Shown here: positions 22,973-35,637 of the stretch, one piece after another | Numbering within the stretch: the first letter of the stretch is position 1 | How the letters are laid out: each line of letters begins with the position of its first letter | Assembly (NCBI GenBank): GCA_020809705.1 | Contig: CP085834.1 | Coordinates: forward strand, 3,782,001-3,846,000 | Source of the DNA: Calonectria ilicicola | Lineage: Eukaryota; Ascomycota; Sordariomycetes; Hypocreales; Nectriaceae | DNA length: 64,000 bases | Direction of reading: 5' to 3' | Notes under the pieces: generated by a model | What the model saw: the letters and a program-made list of their open reading frames with translations, nothing else | Database searches by the model: none | Told to the model about the DNA's origin: nothing | Translations under genes and position numbers: made by a program

Positions 22973-22979
22973 TATATAT
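22973..22979 (+). promoter_or_regulatory. TATA box of the aquaporin gene
   Basis: TATATAT lies 108 nt before the ATG at 23087, followed by a pyrimidine-rich leader. Confidence 0.5.
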
Positions 22980-23086
22980 CTGGCTGATCCAGAAGCCGTT
23001 ATCGTGTCTCAACTCTCAAGTCACACAGTCTCTTTCCAGACACGCCTCTCTTACCACACTCCTTACTGGTTTCGCTACAATCCGCC

Positions 23087-24794
23087 ATGATGTCTTCCAT
23101 TACAGACAAGGTTGCCTCTCCGGGCGCTTCTAATCCTCCTACTTCCGCTCGAAGCACACCAGCTCTCAATGTCACGCCATTCACTCCACCAGTTGCCGAC
23201 AACTCCTCCTCAGAAGAGGCTGAAGGTCCCGGGCCATCAACTGCGCTGCTCGAGCCTGATACCAACCGCGGCTCCGATTCTGATAAGCCGACCTACATGA
23301 GACTCAGCCAAGACACACTTCGCGCACGTCCATCATCGCGTGCTGGAGTTTCTCCCATGGGAATGAACCGACATGCACGCAAGTATTCCCAAGAGGCGAG
23401 CCAAGATGGTTCTCAATACCCTCCTAACCGGAGTCAACGACCCCGCTTCCGTGATAGCTGGGACTCTGATTACTTTGACGGGCCCCGCGACTATGCTGCC
23501 ATGAGGGATTATGAACGCTACATGCGGAGTGAGCCTCGGGATCGATACATGCCTCGAAGGGCACCCTACCCTCCCCCATCCTACCTCAACAGAAATCGAC
23601 ATGTGTCATGGCACGATTCGGACGAAGAGGCTTATGGCACTGATGACTCTCGTATGCCAAGAGAACAACAAGAGGCCCCTCGAATGCGTCGCCAATTTAC
23701 TGATGAGGAGATGGGTATGGGTCTTGGCGTTGGTCCTGGACGGCTTACACGACGACCTACCTCTGAGTTGTTTGGCATGGGCAAGCTTGAATGGAGTGCC
23801 CTGTCTCGTCAGGAAAAGAAGGAAGTGATGCGACTTCCTTTGACTGAGTGGATGAACTCCGACATCAAGAACCACTTTGTTGCCAGCTTGAGTGAGTTTG
23901 TTGGTACCACCATGTTTCTGTTGTTTGCCTTTGCTGGAACTGAGGTCGCCAACATCAAATCTAACTCTAATGCCGAGAAGACAACCACTGGAGAGTCCAC
24001 TGGATTCGACATCACTGTCCAGCTCTACATTTCCGTTAGTTTTGGTTTCTCCCTCATGGTCAATGCATGGATCTTCTTCCGTATCAGCGGTGGTCTCTTC
24101 AACCCTGCCGTTACCCTGGCCATGGTCATGGTGAAAGGTATCACGGTAGTGAGAGGATTGTACCTCTTTGTATCTCAGATTCTTGGTTCCCTGCTTGCTT
24201 CAGTCATTGTCCGGTATCTGTTCCCCGAATCCTTCAACATGCGCACTACCCTGGGAGGCAGCACATCCTTGGTCCAGGGCGTCTTTATTGAGGCTCTTCT
24301 CACATCGGAACTTGTCTTTGCTATTTTCATGCTTGCTAAAGAAAAGCATCGTGCAACTTTCATGGCTCCTATTGGTATTGGTATGGCCTTGTTCATCGCT
24401 GAGATGGCCGGTGTCCAGTTCACTGGAGGTTCCCTCAACCCTGCCCGAAGCTTTGGCCCCTGTGTTATCACTGGCACTTTCGATACTGAGCACTGGATTT
24501 ACTGTAAGTTGTACCCTATTTCTGCGTTGCTGCTAAAGTTCTAACATTATTCTTTTAGGGGTTGGCCCATGCATCGGATCGGTCCTTGCGGTTGTCTTCT
24601 ACCGATTTATCAAGACCCTGGAATATGAGGTAGGCATACACGTCCCATTTACAAAACATGCAAACTAACTGATTTCATAGATGGCGAACCCTGGTGCTGA
24701 TGGTGATGATTTGAATGACCCGACCAAGAATCCTGAGAAGCGGGCTGAGATGATGATGGCCAAGGCCAACAAGACTCCTTCCATCTTGACTTAA
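23087..24794 (+). CDS. aquaporin (MIP family) with long N-terminal extension, 533 aa
   Basis: Exons 23087-24503, 24559-24629 and 24681-24794, with two phased GT-AG introns. The first ~263 residues are a hydrophilic, Arg/Ser/Pro/Asp-rich cytosolic tail (repeated RDY/RYM motifs). Then six membrane segments follow, with both pore motifs canonical: GLFNPAVTL (Asn339) and GGSLNPARSFGP (Asn451), the latter keeping the selectivity Arg. A short acidic C-terminal tail follows. It is a plasma-membrane channel for water, possibly glycerol or other small solutes. The NPA motifs alone do not decide the substrate. The long N-terminus is far beyond the ~250-300-residue core and is a likely gating or phosphorylation region. 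A second Met directly follows the first. Confidence 0.95.
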
Positions 24795-25262
24795 ACTGAC
24801 CAAAATGCTTACGAATCATGATTATCCGGCACTGTAACCCGATGTTATGGCATCGCTGTATAAATACATAGAGATGATAGAATGGTGGAGCATGGAAGGT
24901 AAGCTTGACGGCTCAAGCTGGGAAAATCTGCTTTTCTGGAGCAACACATCAGCGACACCGGAGTTTTGGGGGTTTGTTTTTACCGCGAGTGCAGCATACA
25001 TGAGCACTCTTGCGGCCTATAGGGGATTTTAGACATGGGTAGATGTGATTTGACTGGCGCCACCTATCGCCAGCTTAGATAGTACCGAGATGCAATGCGA
25101 ATACACGAAATTGCTTCAAACTTGTTCTACCTGTTCATCTGCGATATCCTTGAAAATGGGCCGAAGTACTCTATTCTTGATTTTTGGATACGTCTCGAGG
25201 CAATCAGGACGTGTACAAGCTAATAAAGTTCCTTATTTAGCGCCTGTGGGCTCGACAGATTC
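24795..25262. other. convergent gap
   Basis: 3' flanks of the aquaporin and dioxygenase genes. I see nothing further. Confidence 0.5.
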
Positions 25263-26589
25263 TTAATCAAATGAACCCTGCTGTTCTCTCGCCAAGCCTT
25301 CCCTTCGTCCTGTGCTCTGAGGATCAAAATATGGCTTCTCTCCAAGGCTAACTGCACGAACCCCTGCCCTGTCCCCAAGACCTTCCTCAAATACAAAATC
25401 CGGTGTCGCAGCATGGTAGCCACTTCTGTTATCCCAGATGGCCACATCATTGACATTCTGCCACTTGAACCGGACTTGGAGATCATGATTCTCAACAATG
25501 AGTCTGGTGAACCAGTCCACGAAATGACGGCTCTCGGCATCACTGAGCCCGTGGATGCGCTCAACATGCTGCCCAACGGCAAAAATTGACTTCCATCCAG
25601 TCACTGGATTTGTGCGGACGACAGGGTGAACAGCTTCGAGGTCCTCGCCTACATTCTCAGGCGCACCGCGCTCCGCGCTGTAAATTTGAAAATTGTTCTC
25701 TCTGGCAGTCTGTTTGAACTGCGGCTGGGCATATTTGGCCGTCAATGTATCTAGAAAGCGCTGCAAGGTCGGCGAGATGCGGTCATACAACTCGTAGCCG
25801 GATGCCCAAAGTGTATCTGACGATTCGTTAATTAAAATCACTGATTGAAGCCAAGAGGCAGTATAGCTCTGGAGCAAACCTACCACCACCAGTCTTGGGC
25901 AATTTTGTTAGCCTCAGAAGAGCATAGTCGCTGGGAATGGGTTCAAAAGTAATATCTGAGTGCCACTGGTCTCTGAGACTCTGACGCTTAGTTCCAAAGC
26001 CTAAGCTGGCGTAGTTACCAGAAAACAGCTTTTTTGCCTGTTGAGATGAAACAACGCTTATCTCATTGTCGTTGCCGCCATGTTCGCGTGCTGCATTGTT
26101 CACTGGGTGGATATGCAACCGAGAGGTCGCCGGTTTGCCAGTTTGCTCTCCCAAACGCTGCACCAATTCCTTCTGAAGCTCCTCCGTCAGGCTATCTTGT
26201 TTCCGGAAGAAGACTACACCTCGACGGGAGACTGTTGGAATATTAGTATCCTAGCTTTTGTAAAGGTGTCATGGGTATTTTAGACTCTACACACTTGTGA
26301 TTGCAAGATCTCGAATAAGCTCATCAGAATTGGGGGCCCGTAACAACTGTGCAAGATCGACATTGACAAATTCGCTCCCGATAACGGGAGTCACATCAAA
26401 CGATTCGAATTGATCGAGAGCACCACTTAGCTTGAGAGGCTCTCGGTGGTTTGTGAATAGACTCGGTAGCTCCTCTTGCTCACTACCAAAAGACATGATG
26501 ATATTCGATGCGGAGTAGTCTGGAAGTGGGAGTGGTGGGGTTTGGGCGCCAGGGTTGAAAGCGATTCCCAACTTGGGCTTATTAGTCAT
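25263..26589 (-). CDS. TauD/TfdA-type 2-oxoglutarate Fe(II) dioxygenase, 398 aa
   Basis: Exons 26589-26295, 26231-25884 and 25816-25263 join in phase. The Fe(II)-binding facial triad starts at DQWHSDITF (His189, Asp191). The distal His is most likely in WDNRSGYHAATPDF, followed by an Arg (GVRAVSLG) suited to binding 2-oxoglutarate. GVVFFRKQ near residue 103 is the usual TauD-family strand. Family members hydroxylate taurine, sulfonates, sulfate esters or related acids using O2 and 2-oxoglutarate, freeing sulfite or aldehyde. It is probably cytosolic, as no signal peptide is seen. It lies head-to-tail with the Gfo/Idh/MocA gene; a shared catabolic role is possible but unproven. Confidence 0.93.
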
Positions 26590-27224
26590 TGACTAGGACT
26601 AACCAATTACTCGATCTTGTTCTGATTTTCCACCAATGCAAGCGCTCTAGAAGACGCAATTATTTTAGCATATGACGCAATACAGCAAAGTACGCACATG
26701 CGGGGTTCAACTCTTTGCCTAAGAATCGCCTAGGGAAACCATTTCTGTTTCAACTATGAGACAAATGATGCATAAAGGCTCTTCATTCCACATATTTTGT
26801 TCCATTTCCAGCAGTCCAGCCACGGACTAGAATTGGGAGCGCGATTGATGCCTATGCTAGTAAAATGCACTAGGAATCATTTTAATGTATTGGAACTGTG
26901 GTTTCTTCTCGCTTAAAAGATCAATAAATATTGAAACTGCTAAAGTGTCATCAAAAGTGATCCCGAATAGGGCACGCAGCAATCTGAAGCGGCAATGTTT
27001 GGCGATGGCGCCTTTTTCTTCCCTAGGTCTTGCCCTTATGAAGGAAATTGGGATCATTAATATAACAAAGATGAAGCCGATATGAATTAGTTCAATGGTT
27101 TCTATCTGGTTGATGAACGAAGGGCTGTGGAAACCTCGTATATTGAAAATTCTATCTACTTGTATTGCAACATGATTCTCAAGGCCAACTGAAGGCTCAT
27201 TACCATATGGTGTAGCCGCTAAAT
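26590..27224. other. gap between dioxygenase and oxidoreductase
   Basis: Promoter of the dioxygenase and 3' flank of the next minus-strand gene. The short open frames are unsupported. Confidence 0.5.
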
Positions 27225-28362
27225 CTATGCTAAGCTGACAGTTGACTCAGTTTCTGCACTCTGGACAATAGCTTGAATTATCTTCAACACATCTCGAGCC
27301 TCAGATGCCTTGACTGGAACATCGTCCTCATTTCCGCTTTCGACCGCCAGACCAAATTTGTTATAAATTGTCTGATATGTCAAGGGCTTGAGATAGGGAA
27401 TCGGTTGCTCTCGGATGCTTCCATCTTTTTCTGCAATATTCAACACAAAGGTCTGCGGGTCTTCCTCACCAAAGCTGGAGTCGGTCGAGGCAATGCCAGC
27501 AATAAGTTGATCTTCTTGCGGATCGAGATTGAACTTGTGCAAGCTACCCTTGGAGCCTCGAACCCAGTAGCGGGTTTGCTTTGTTTCTGTACTCAGCACG
27601 CTCACACGAACGTGTACTAGCATGCCGTCGGGGTACGCTAACTGTGCATAAACGCTGTCGGGCGTCTTCACATCAACGCGACCGTCCCTCTGAGAGAGAA
27701 GGCGACCATGGACCGATTTTGGAAGACCAAAGAGCGTATAAGCCTGATCAATCAAGTGTGGTCCTAGATCATACAGGACACTACCGGCCTGAGAAACATC
27801 TAGGTTGCCCTTCCAATCTTTGGGAGCATCCACTGCATAGCGATCAAAGTGGGTATTGAGCTCAAAAACACGACCGAGGGTACCCTCGGAAACCAAATGC
27901 TTCAATACAAGGAAATCAGAGTCCCATCGGCGGTTTTGATAAACACAAAGCAGCTTTTGATGTTTTTTGGCAATGGTAATGAGCTGGTCCGCTTCATCCG
28001 CTGTTGGGACAAAGGGCTTCTCTGCCATGACATGCTTTCCAGACTCTAAAGCCGTCTTGATCATATCGAAATGGAGGTTTGGTGGAGTGGTAATCACAAC
28101 AACGTCTACCTGAGAGTCTGCAATCAAGTCTTTGAAGTCATTGTAGTGTTTCAGATCAGGATGATCCTTTGGAGCAGAGTTTGTTGCTTGGGGAGCCCGC
28201 TGAACAATGCTGTGCAGTTTGAACTGAGGGGTCTTTGTAATAAATGGGATATGAAAAACTTTGGCAGAGAGCCTAAATGAAAATTAGCATGGGGAGGATT
28301 TATTGGCAATTGTGGACTTGCCCGTAGCCCACCACGCCAACATTGAAAACCTTGGTGGCCAT
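27225..28362 (-). CDS. Gfo/Idh/MocA-family NAD(P)-dependent oxidoreductase, 362 aa
   Basis: Exon 1 (28362-28322) encodes the start of the Rossmann fold (VGVVGYG). A 49-nt intron (28321-28273) has a GC donor (GCAAGT) and a TAG acceptor and restores GYGLSAKVFHIPF, the standard family sequence. Exon 2 (28272-27225) carries the EKP catalytic-site motif (HVMAEKPFV) and the dehydrogenase C-terminal domain with GSVLYDLGPHLIDQA. This family oxidises or reduces sugars, inositols and their derivatives with bound NAD(P). It is probably cytosolic. The substrate cannot be read from sequence. The upstream flank starts with an A/T-rich leader. The gene is intact. Confidence 0.95.
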
Positions 28363-29317
28363 TTTGTTTTTTTTTAACAAAGGTATTTTTGAATGCACAG
28401 GATGATTTTAAGTTGAGGAGGGAAAAAACAAATGATGTGCTACATTACTTAAATATTTATTCCGCCCTGGCATGCCCTATTGCCCGTACTCTGGAGTTTC
28501 CACAATCACGACACAACATGGTCACTTGCTTGGTGAGATTCTTCGCGTCAGACCAGTGACAAGATTGTAGGCTAGTCTTTTTTAGGAAGTTTTAACAGTT
28601 GGGCAGTTGTACCGGCTGGTTTGTAATCCAGACCCACAGGGCGGCGCACAATGATAACATAGTCGATTGAAAAAAGGCCGAGATGCTCCGAGTTGCTGAG
28701 ATGATATTTGAGAAATTTCTTTCGTTACCGTGAATGACGAGTGGCCGTGTGCTTCGTCCAGTCTGGCAATTCCATGTCCGGCAGCAAGTAGATTCTTCTG
28801 CTTCACGCTAACCCGCCTTGGCCATACTAAACGAATATGGTTAGCTAGTGGGGGCTTTTAGAGGGAGTGTGGGTTCGGCATGTTGGCAATGCACCACCAC
28901 TTGGAAGATTGTTTCCCTGGAACTTCTTCCACCTTGAATATTTCAAAAATTTGATTTCTCTAATATAAATTGATCTTACTCTATTTCTTTATAATATTTA
29001 CTTATAATATTTATTTACTAAATGACTAAGGAGTGGCAGGAAAGTAGCAGGGCCGTATAATCTTTCGAGTGTTGTATTTTATGTACTCCCGCCACATTCC
29101 ACTCCCCAATCTGAATTTATTAATCCGTTATCCTCGCGCTCCGATCCAGACTCAAATGGATTAGTTCCGGGATCATTTGGGTTAGGGTAAGTGCAATCTA
29201 ATTCAAGTTGCAATGTGTGACAGCTAAAGTCAGGTTGTTGTGGGTAGGCCTCTCCAATTGTAAGAGAGTAGTCGTCACAACCGTTGAAGACATCTGTGCT
29301 TCCTCGTCAGGAACAGC
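28363..29317. other. gap, about 1 kb
   Basis: Promoter of the oxidoreductase and 3' flank of a secreted-protein gene. A short AT-rich repeat (TTATAATATTTA twice) lies at about 28988-29015. Confidence 0.45.
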
Positions 29318-30820
29318 TCAATAACGCCGAAGCGCCAGACACCTAAGATTGACATTGACGGATGAACCCGTCAGGCGGTATGATACGTCAACGAAAACAT
29401 TTGTGACTCCTGAAGCCGCAATGGCGGATAGAACACCGTTACAGTTTTGACTTTGGTACAGGTGGTCATCTCGGAGCCGCCACTGATTGAGACGGCGTCC
29501 CGAAGTAGAAGGAAAGTGAGGTATCATGCTACTGTGCTGGCTAAAGTCAAAATGGGAGCCAGCAAAGGTTTCCTGGTTCATTCCCAAACTGCCAGTAGTA
29601 CAGGCCGGTGCTGGTGTCTCAACTGTTCTCGTCCTGGTCACTGACACAACTGTGAGACCTGTATATAAGATGTTATGGCAACAATTGCAGTCGTAACCGT
29701 TCAGATAATGGGCACGAGGGTTTCTTTTTGATGTGTGTGAAGCCCGATGTAGTTGTTCCTACCTTGAGGTTGGTGATAGTGACAGTCGATACCGAAATTT
29801 CGTGCTCCGTGATGATAGAGGTTATAATTGCTTGCGTTAGTATAGTTGTCTAAGATGTGATTCCAAGGCACAAGAAATCCGAAGAGAACTAAACCTTCCC
29901 TGAGAGAGAGGCGCATGCCGGCAGGTCAGTGGCAGATCTCACATGAGGTTCACGCGAGCTCGCCACAGCAACACGATTGGCGGGTTGCTGAAGTGTTTCT
30001 GTGACAATAACCAGGCCAGTGGGCGTGGTTAAGACCTTGAAGGCACCCGTTGTAGTTGTAACATCGAACATCGTGTTAACAGATGTCACAGCAGTAAGGA
30101 TGCTTGTAGTTGGGACCACCAGCGGAGTTTTGAATAGAGTTTTGGTCTTTGCTCGCTTCGTAATTTCAACTGTCGTAGTTTCGGTGACCGTAATACAATG
30201 TGATCATTAGTGAGAATGTGTATTACGTCGAGAGTCTGGCTACGTACGTCGGACACGGAGTGGCTGTCCACTAAAAGAATCTACTGTATTGACATCCTAA
30301 CGTTAGTAGGTCTCGGTCTGAGCACTTTGTGCCCCTTAGTCTACGGATGGTGTTGTAAATGCAACGAAGGTCAAGTGCAGGAAACTCTTAGATTAGAAGC
30401 TGTGGTTGAAGTAGGATCAATTACTGTTTAAACCTTATGATCCACCCCTTTGCCTGACAGATAAATCCACCTAATGGCCGGCCGAGCTAAAACTCCTGTG
30501 GAGAACTCCATACAACGACCAAATGTCTATTCACCCATCAATGAATAACTTAGCAATGCTAGTATCATATATGTCAGTAAACCAGACTCTGAGCCACTCT
30601 ACCGTCAATAAATTACTTACACCCAGAGCCTTGGTCAATTCAGGGCCCTGATATTACAGTCTATATTAGTCACCCTGGTGGATCTTATTTTAATTCAGGT
30701 ACTTACGCAAAGTCGCAAAGCCCTGCGGACTTCGACAACCAAACCCGGCTTTTCAACTGGTGCTGCCATCGTGCTCCCAGCCACGGCAGAGAGGATAGTA
30801 AAAACGACTGCAAACTTCAT
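29318..30820 (-). CDS. secreted Thr/Val-rich protein, multi-exon, partly resolved
   Basis: The ATG at 30820 begins a clear signal peptide (MKFAVVFTILSAVAGSTMAA). Exon 1 ends at 30707 before GTAAGT. A 27-nt microexon (30647-30621) reads GPELTKALG in phase. Downstream coding pieces are clear: TETTTVEITKRAKT to about 29890, then after an intron with TACTAAC a short exon ending at GTAGGA (29764), then the last exon from about 29659 to the stop at 29318 (VSYRLTGSSVNVNLRC). The junctions between about 30620 and 30210 are not resolved, and no clean acceptor is visible before the TVTETTT stretch. The layout (signal peptide, Thr/Val linker, Cys-containing end) resembles the secreted gene at 13956-15701. 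Function unknown. It may be partly decayed. Confidence 0.5.
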
Positions 30821-32540
30821 CTTGGCGAGTTTTTTGGTGAAAGGAATGTGATGGAAAATCGAATAAGGAACGAATGTGTACGATGTTGGATGATTGACTG
30901 CTGCGACCAACCTTTAGGGACAGTTCAAGCCCTATTTATGCTACATTGGCTTCTCGGTATCGCACACATGTTGCGGCGTAGTGGAAATTGCGAGAGAAGA
31001 TCCAGGTTTATCTTCTCCGCAAATTCTCATCTCCGCACAACCTATAACAGGAAAGCCCATCTAGTTAATGGAGCGAAAAGATGGAAACTTAATTAGGTAA
31101 TGAGCTTGCAAGATCAACATTACCAATAACATTATTTTAAGCCCGTTCTGGAAGCTGTTTGCTGGACAGGGTAAGGAGGACTAGCTTAGGCGACGGCGAT
31201 TGGATGAATCGTATCTCGCCAAACCCACTATTCCTCAAAGGGTGGCCAGCCTGGTTAGTTGCATTACATAAGCCACCAAAAGTTGAGATTAGCATTGATT
31301 AGTTTCGTATCACGTGATTAAATAGGGTGAAGACGGGATAAAGTGGAGAGTGAGTTGTTGAGCTGTTTGCGTAACGATTATCACGTCAGTTGATGTAGTC
31401 AAGATCTTGAATGGAATGATAGCGGTTATAATATCAAATATTTTCCCGATGTTACGTCGGTGATAATAATTGGGAAGTGCCTTATATTGAGGGCGAGCAA
31501 GATCACGACTGGTGTATCATGATATCAAGTAAACAATCGATTTTCAGATTTAATAGAACAGCCATACTTCTTGAAGGTCATGGTCTAGCTTAAAATTTCG
31601 AAGTGGGTTGGCAATGATTGGAGATACTGCTAATGCTAGATGCCCCAGAAGTCAAGAAATTTATATGATTGAATCTGAGAATTCAATATAATGAAATCAA
31701 GGCAGACTTGATCCCAATAGAAAAATATATAGGTGACTATATTTTCCAAGTTTTAATCAGTAATATGTGGTGGCCAAGCGGTAACATCCTGAAGCATGAT
31801 CGAGAACATTCCCGATCGTTCGGGATGAAGCGCACTGTACCACTTTAGGAAATAATCCCACCATACCGTCGTCTAGGGCTGGAAGTCTTGGGTTTGGGCA
31901 TAGGAGGCGTTCAATAGTCTAAAAAGTAACCCTCTATGGCGACCTCAGCTATTGGAATGTCAACCTCCCCATGGCGCTGTTTGTTACTCACTGAGCATAG
32001 CAAGAACCACGTGTGTTCAAATTCACACTAACCATTCCAAGCTTTAACCACATCCCCAACCTCGTACTCACACCATTGACGACACAGAAATTTAGATTAC
32101 CGAACATGATGTAGTTTAGCCCATATTTTAATCATCTGGTGCCCTTTACTCATGGGCTGTTGTGTAATATTTCAGAGCCACAAGTGTTAAGATCAACCGG
32201 GTTTCCCGAGTCGCACCAAAGACACGAAGGTGCCAAAGGCAACAAGAATCTGGCATCATAGCATCCTCAAACGTGTTATTATACACAACAACAATGATCT
32301 TGGCTAATTAGGTTTGCTGCCACAATTCAAGTACTATCAAGCTCATGCTATCCTGAAGTGATCGATATAAAGAAGTCGAAAGTCTTGAATCATTTTTCGG
32401 GAATAAAGATTTTTATTAGGCCTAATCTTCTATGGATACATGAATCTAGGTATTTTCCGGTATGAAATTTAAGACAATCTCAGTTCTTTGATTCATCAAA
32501 AAAAAAGTCTTTGTCTTAATAGACCATTTCTACTTGCATT
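30821..32540. other. intergenic region, 1.7 kb, AT-rich
   Basis: No supported gene or RNA. A TATCACGTGATTA site lies near 31309. Confidence 0.5.
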
Positions 32541-33645
32541 CTAAATGCCAGCGCCGCGGTGGTGACGTCTAGATACACGTTTGCATATCCGAGCCTTTTT
32601 ATCATAGGTTTGTCCTTTGGGGCATGAACATTTTCCTTTGCTTTCCGTCATTCCATCTGGGCATTTGCATTTCTTGGTGCTCGAGTTGTACACACTGCCG
32701 CTTGCGTGCATACGCAAGCACTTGTGCTTTTATCCCAAGATGCTTCGGTGCCACAATCGGTCACACAGTCCGTGCCGCTCACTACTTTCCCCTTGGGACA
32801 TTGCACGTTTTTGTTGAGGAGTCATAGGTTTGGCTATTAATCTTGCAGCCACATGCTTGCTTTCTGGTATTCCAAACACCTTTCCCGCAATCGGGAATGC
32901 ACGCGTTGTTCTGGAGCTTTTGGCCTATTGGACAAATACATTTCTTAGCATCCCAGTCATATTCTGCATCTGTAGCTTTGCAGATGCAGTTGCCGCCACC
33001 ATTGGAGTCTGCATCGTCGCCGCAATCTACATTTCCGCCAGTATCCTGAGGTTTTTTGATAAGTGATAGAGTTATGGTCCGAATTAAAAATTCAGAAGCT
33101 GGACTGGGACAGCTCTGCTGAATCAGCAAAGGTATCTTTTGGCCTCTGAGAGCTTCACCCCAAGTCCAAGGGCCATTGGAGGCAACCGAGGTGTCTTGCC
33201 ATGTTGGTAACAACTTTCCGCCATAGATGTTGGCGTTTCCCAGAGTCATGCTTAGGTCGCAGAGTTTCGAGGCGTCCAGATCCGATTTCGGGGTTGCACC
33301 AGAGCGTGGGCTGAATGTGTCTCCGGGGATTGAAGTCCCCAAGGTGACTGTTATAGCGTCAATGTTTTCAATGCCTGCCGGGACTGTGGTATCGATTGTG
33401 AAACTGGCTGATCCGCCACCAGAAGTAAACATCCGCCTTAAGAAGGTCAATGTGAGAAATAACGGACAGTGGGAAAGCTTCCTAGCATAAACTTGCACAA
33501 ATTTTCCTTTTGAACCAGAATCAGTATAGAAGGCGGTGTTTTTGCCAAGGTTGGCCTGTGACAAATCCTGCTCAGCCGTGTCCTGAGCAGCAGCCATGCC
33601 GCCTAAGGTAGCGATCTTTAAGATCAAAAACGTGGTTGGCTTCAT
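32541..33645 (-). pseudogene. secreted Cys-rich protein, tail frameshifted twice
   Basis: The start at 33645 gives a signal peptide (MKPTTFLILKIATLGGMAAA). One frame runs to a stop at 32782 (about 288 aa), through a globular part with Gly/Ser-rich strands, then a Cys-rich region (CICPIGQKLQNNACIPDC). The same Cys-x-Cys-P-x-G pattern continues past that stop: one frame over (CPKGKVVSGTDCVTDCG, ACVCTQ) and then in a third frame (KKCKCPDGMTESKGKCSCPKG) to a stop at 32541. So the ancestral tail probably held more Cys modules and has suffered two single-base shifts near 32800 and 32700. The shorter product could still be secreted. No intron consensus explains the shifts. Function unknown; such tails often mediate extracellular binding. 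Confidence 0.7.
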
Positions 33646-35637
33646 TATCGTGCTAAAACAGCACGCAGATAAATTTAGAAATAAATAAAGCAGAGTATGA
33701 GCAAAGGTCCCATGCGACAACCATCCGCATATTTATATCCAGCATAAATTGCAGCCAAAATTTAGGTTCCACCAAGTAAACCACCACCATTCTAAATCGT
33801 GGAGTATTTTGCATCTAGACTTGATGTGTTCACCACGTGGCTATTGAAGCATAAAGTTTTGACAGCCACGCGACGACCCGTGAAAACATTACGTCTCAAA
33901 GAAGGCGTAGTGCCATGGGTCTAAGTAACCTCTTCAACCTTTAAATTTTCAACTACGGAAGAGAGTACTCAGTTTAAGTTGCCCATACATAGTTCGATGC
34001 ATTTGGCTCTCCCCATCAAGAAAAAATCAGTCGGTTTGCCCGACCAGTAAAGTTCAAATAACCACACTACATGTGTCTTTGGCGGGTTGGAATTTCACGT
34101 CACTGAGTAGATTTTACTTCGACTTTCCCCCACATTCCCTACGTTCTGAGTTCTTCGAAAATAATCGATTTCGATCATTAAGCATTGTACTTGATGCCTG
34201 ATTCACTCGGCCATGATTGACCCCTAAATCTAAGTCTGCTTTCCATGGGCTTCAAAGGAAACTCTTCTCGCCATGAAAATATTACAATGCAGTGTCGTCT
34301 GACTCAAATTTCTCTGGTAACAAAGGGGTAGCTTAGGGTTTATGCTAATCTCGTGTGGACCGAACTCGCTCCCTTTGTCCGAATTCTTGCCATGTGTTTG
34401 AGTCATGCACATGCGGGATTAGTGATAAACTAATCAAACCTAAAAACAGGTACGAGGGAAAATATTTCTGCTTGGCTTGCGTAAAACGTACCGTTGTGTG
34501 TTGTTGGGTGGCATCGACATGGTTGAAGGAACCTCGCACTACCCGTTTGTCACAGGTTTATAAAAGACAGGAAGCTGAAATTTCATTTCCACGCAATTAT
34601 CGACTTCTTTCTCATCCAAATCAGATATATCTTCTTTCTTCCACAGAAATATTGGTGGAGCAGTTGGCATGTCAATCTACATGTTAACTAAGCCCTTGAA
34701 TAAAAATTTATATGAGTGTCGAAATTGAAAGTCCATCTTAAGCGTTATCACATAGTCACCGAACTACAACCTCAATTAGGCTCGGAAACATTATTTACTG
34801 GGGTTATTGACTGGAATAATACGCTTGGGGGAAATTACCATGAGATTTGACCACATCTGATTACTCATCTTGTGAAATGCAAATTGAGTTTTTCATTAGG
34901 ATCTAAGGATCCATGCCAGTTATATTGAAATTAATATACTCACAAGTCACTAAGCACGCTTTTGTGTTTGATGGGTATATATCAAGCTTATATCTATTGA
35001 CAACATGTTAGTTAAACCAGGCACTATGTCGCTCTGAAATAGTTACATCTTCTTCTCACCTCCCATATTTCTTTACTGCGGTGGAAGACTTGCTCCATTT
35101 AGAATTAGTTTTGGTGTTGGATTTAGATTTCTGCTTCGTTATCCCGCCGGTCGTGACCCCTCTAGATTAGGTGTTCCTGCTCTCGAATCTCAACTCGAAG
35201 TTACAGTTGCACATTTCTCATACTGCATCTCGGCGACCTGCAAGTGACTCTAGTGTCGAACTGTTCTCGGATCTATTATTGAGATACTCTTCTAGTCTCG
35301 GAAGCGACCAAGTAATTAGGGATATTTGCCATAAGCCCAGGTATCACGTGAGCCACCAAAGTCTCGTCCATTTAGACAATGAGCAGGGGAATTCCTCGGA
35401 TTTTTGCAGCCGAGTGAGGTTGTAATCGAATTGTGGCGGAGTTCGAAGCGCAACTCGGCTATATCCCGATTCAGCGATAATCCTTGCACCGCCTCACGAG
35501 GCATTTTGCTCCTATCGCAACCTTGCTAAAATTCAGATATATTATGTTTTATGCCACTTGATGCTTTTCATGTCCTAAGAAGTTACCACCTCATCACTTT
35601 CTCTCGAAATCTCTTACCAAATCCTTCCCCCGTCAAC
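33646..35637. other. intergenic region, 2 kb
   Basis: Divergent promoters of the Cys-rich and arrestin-like genes. Only unsupported short open frames (for example 34355-34687). A GTATCACGTGAG site lies at about 35340. Confidence 0.5.
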
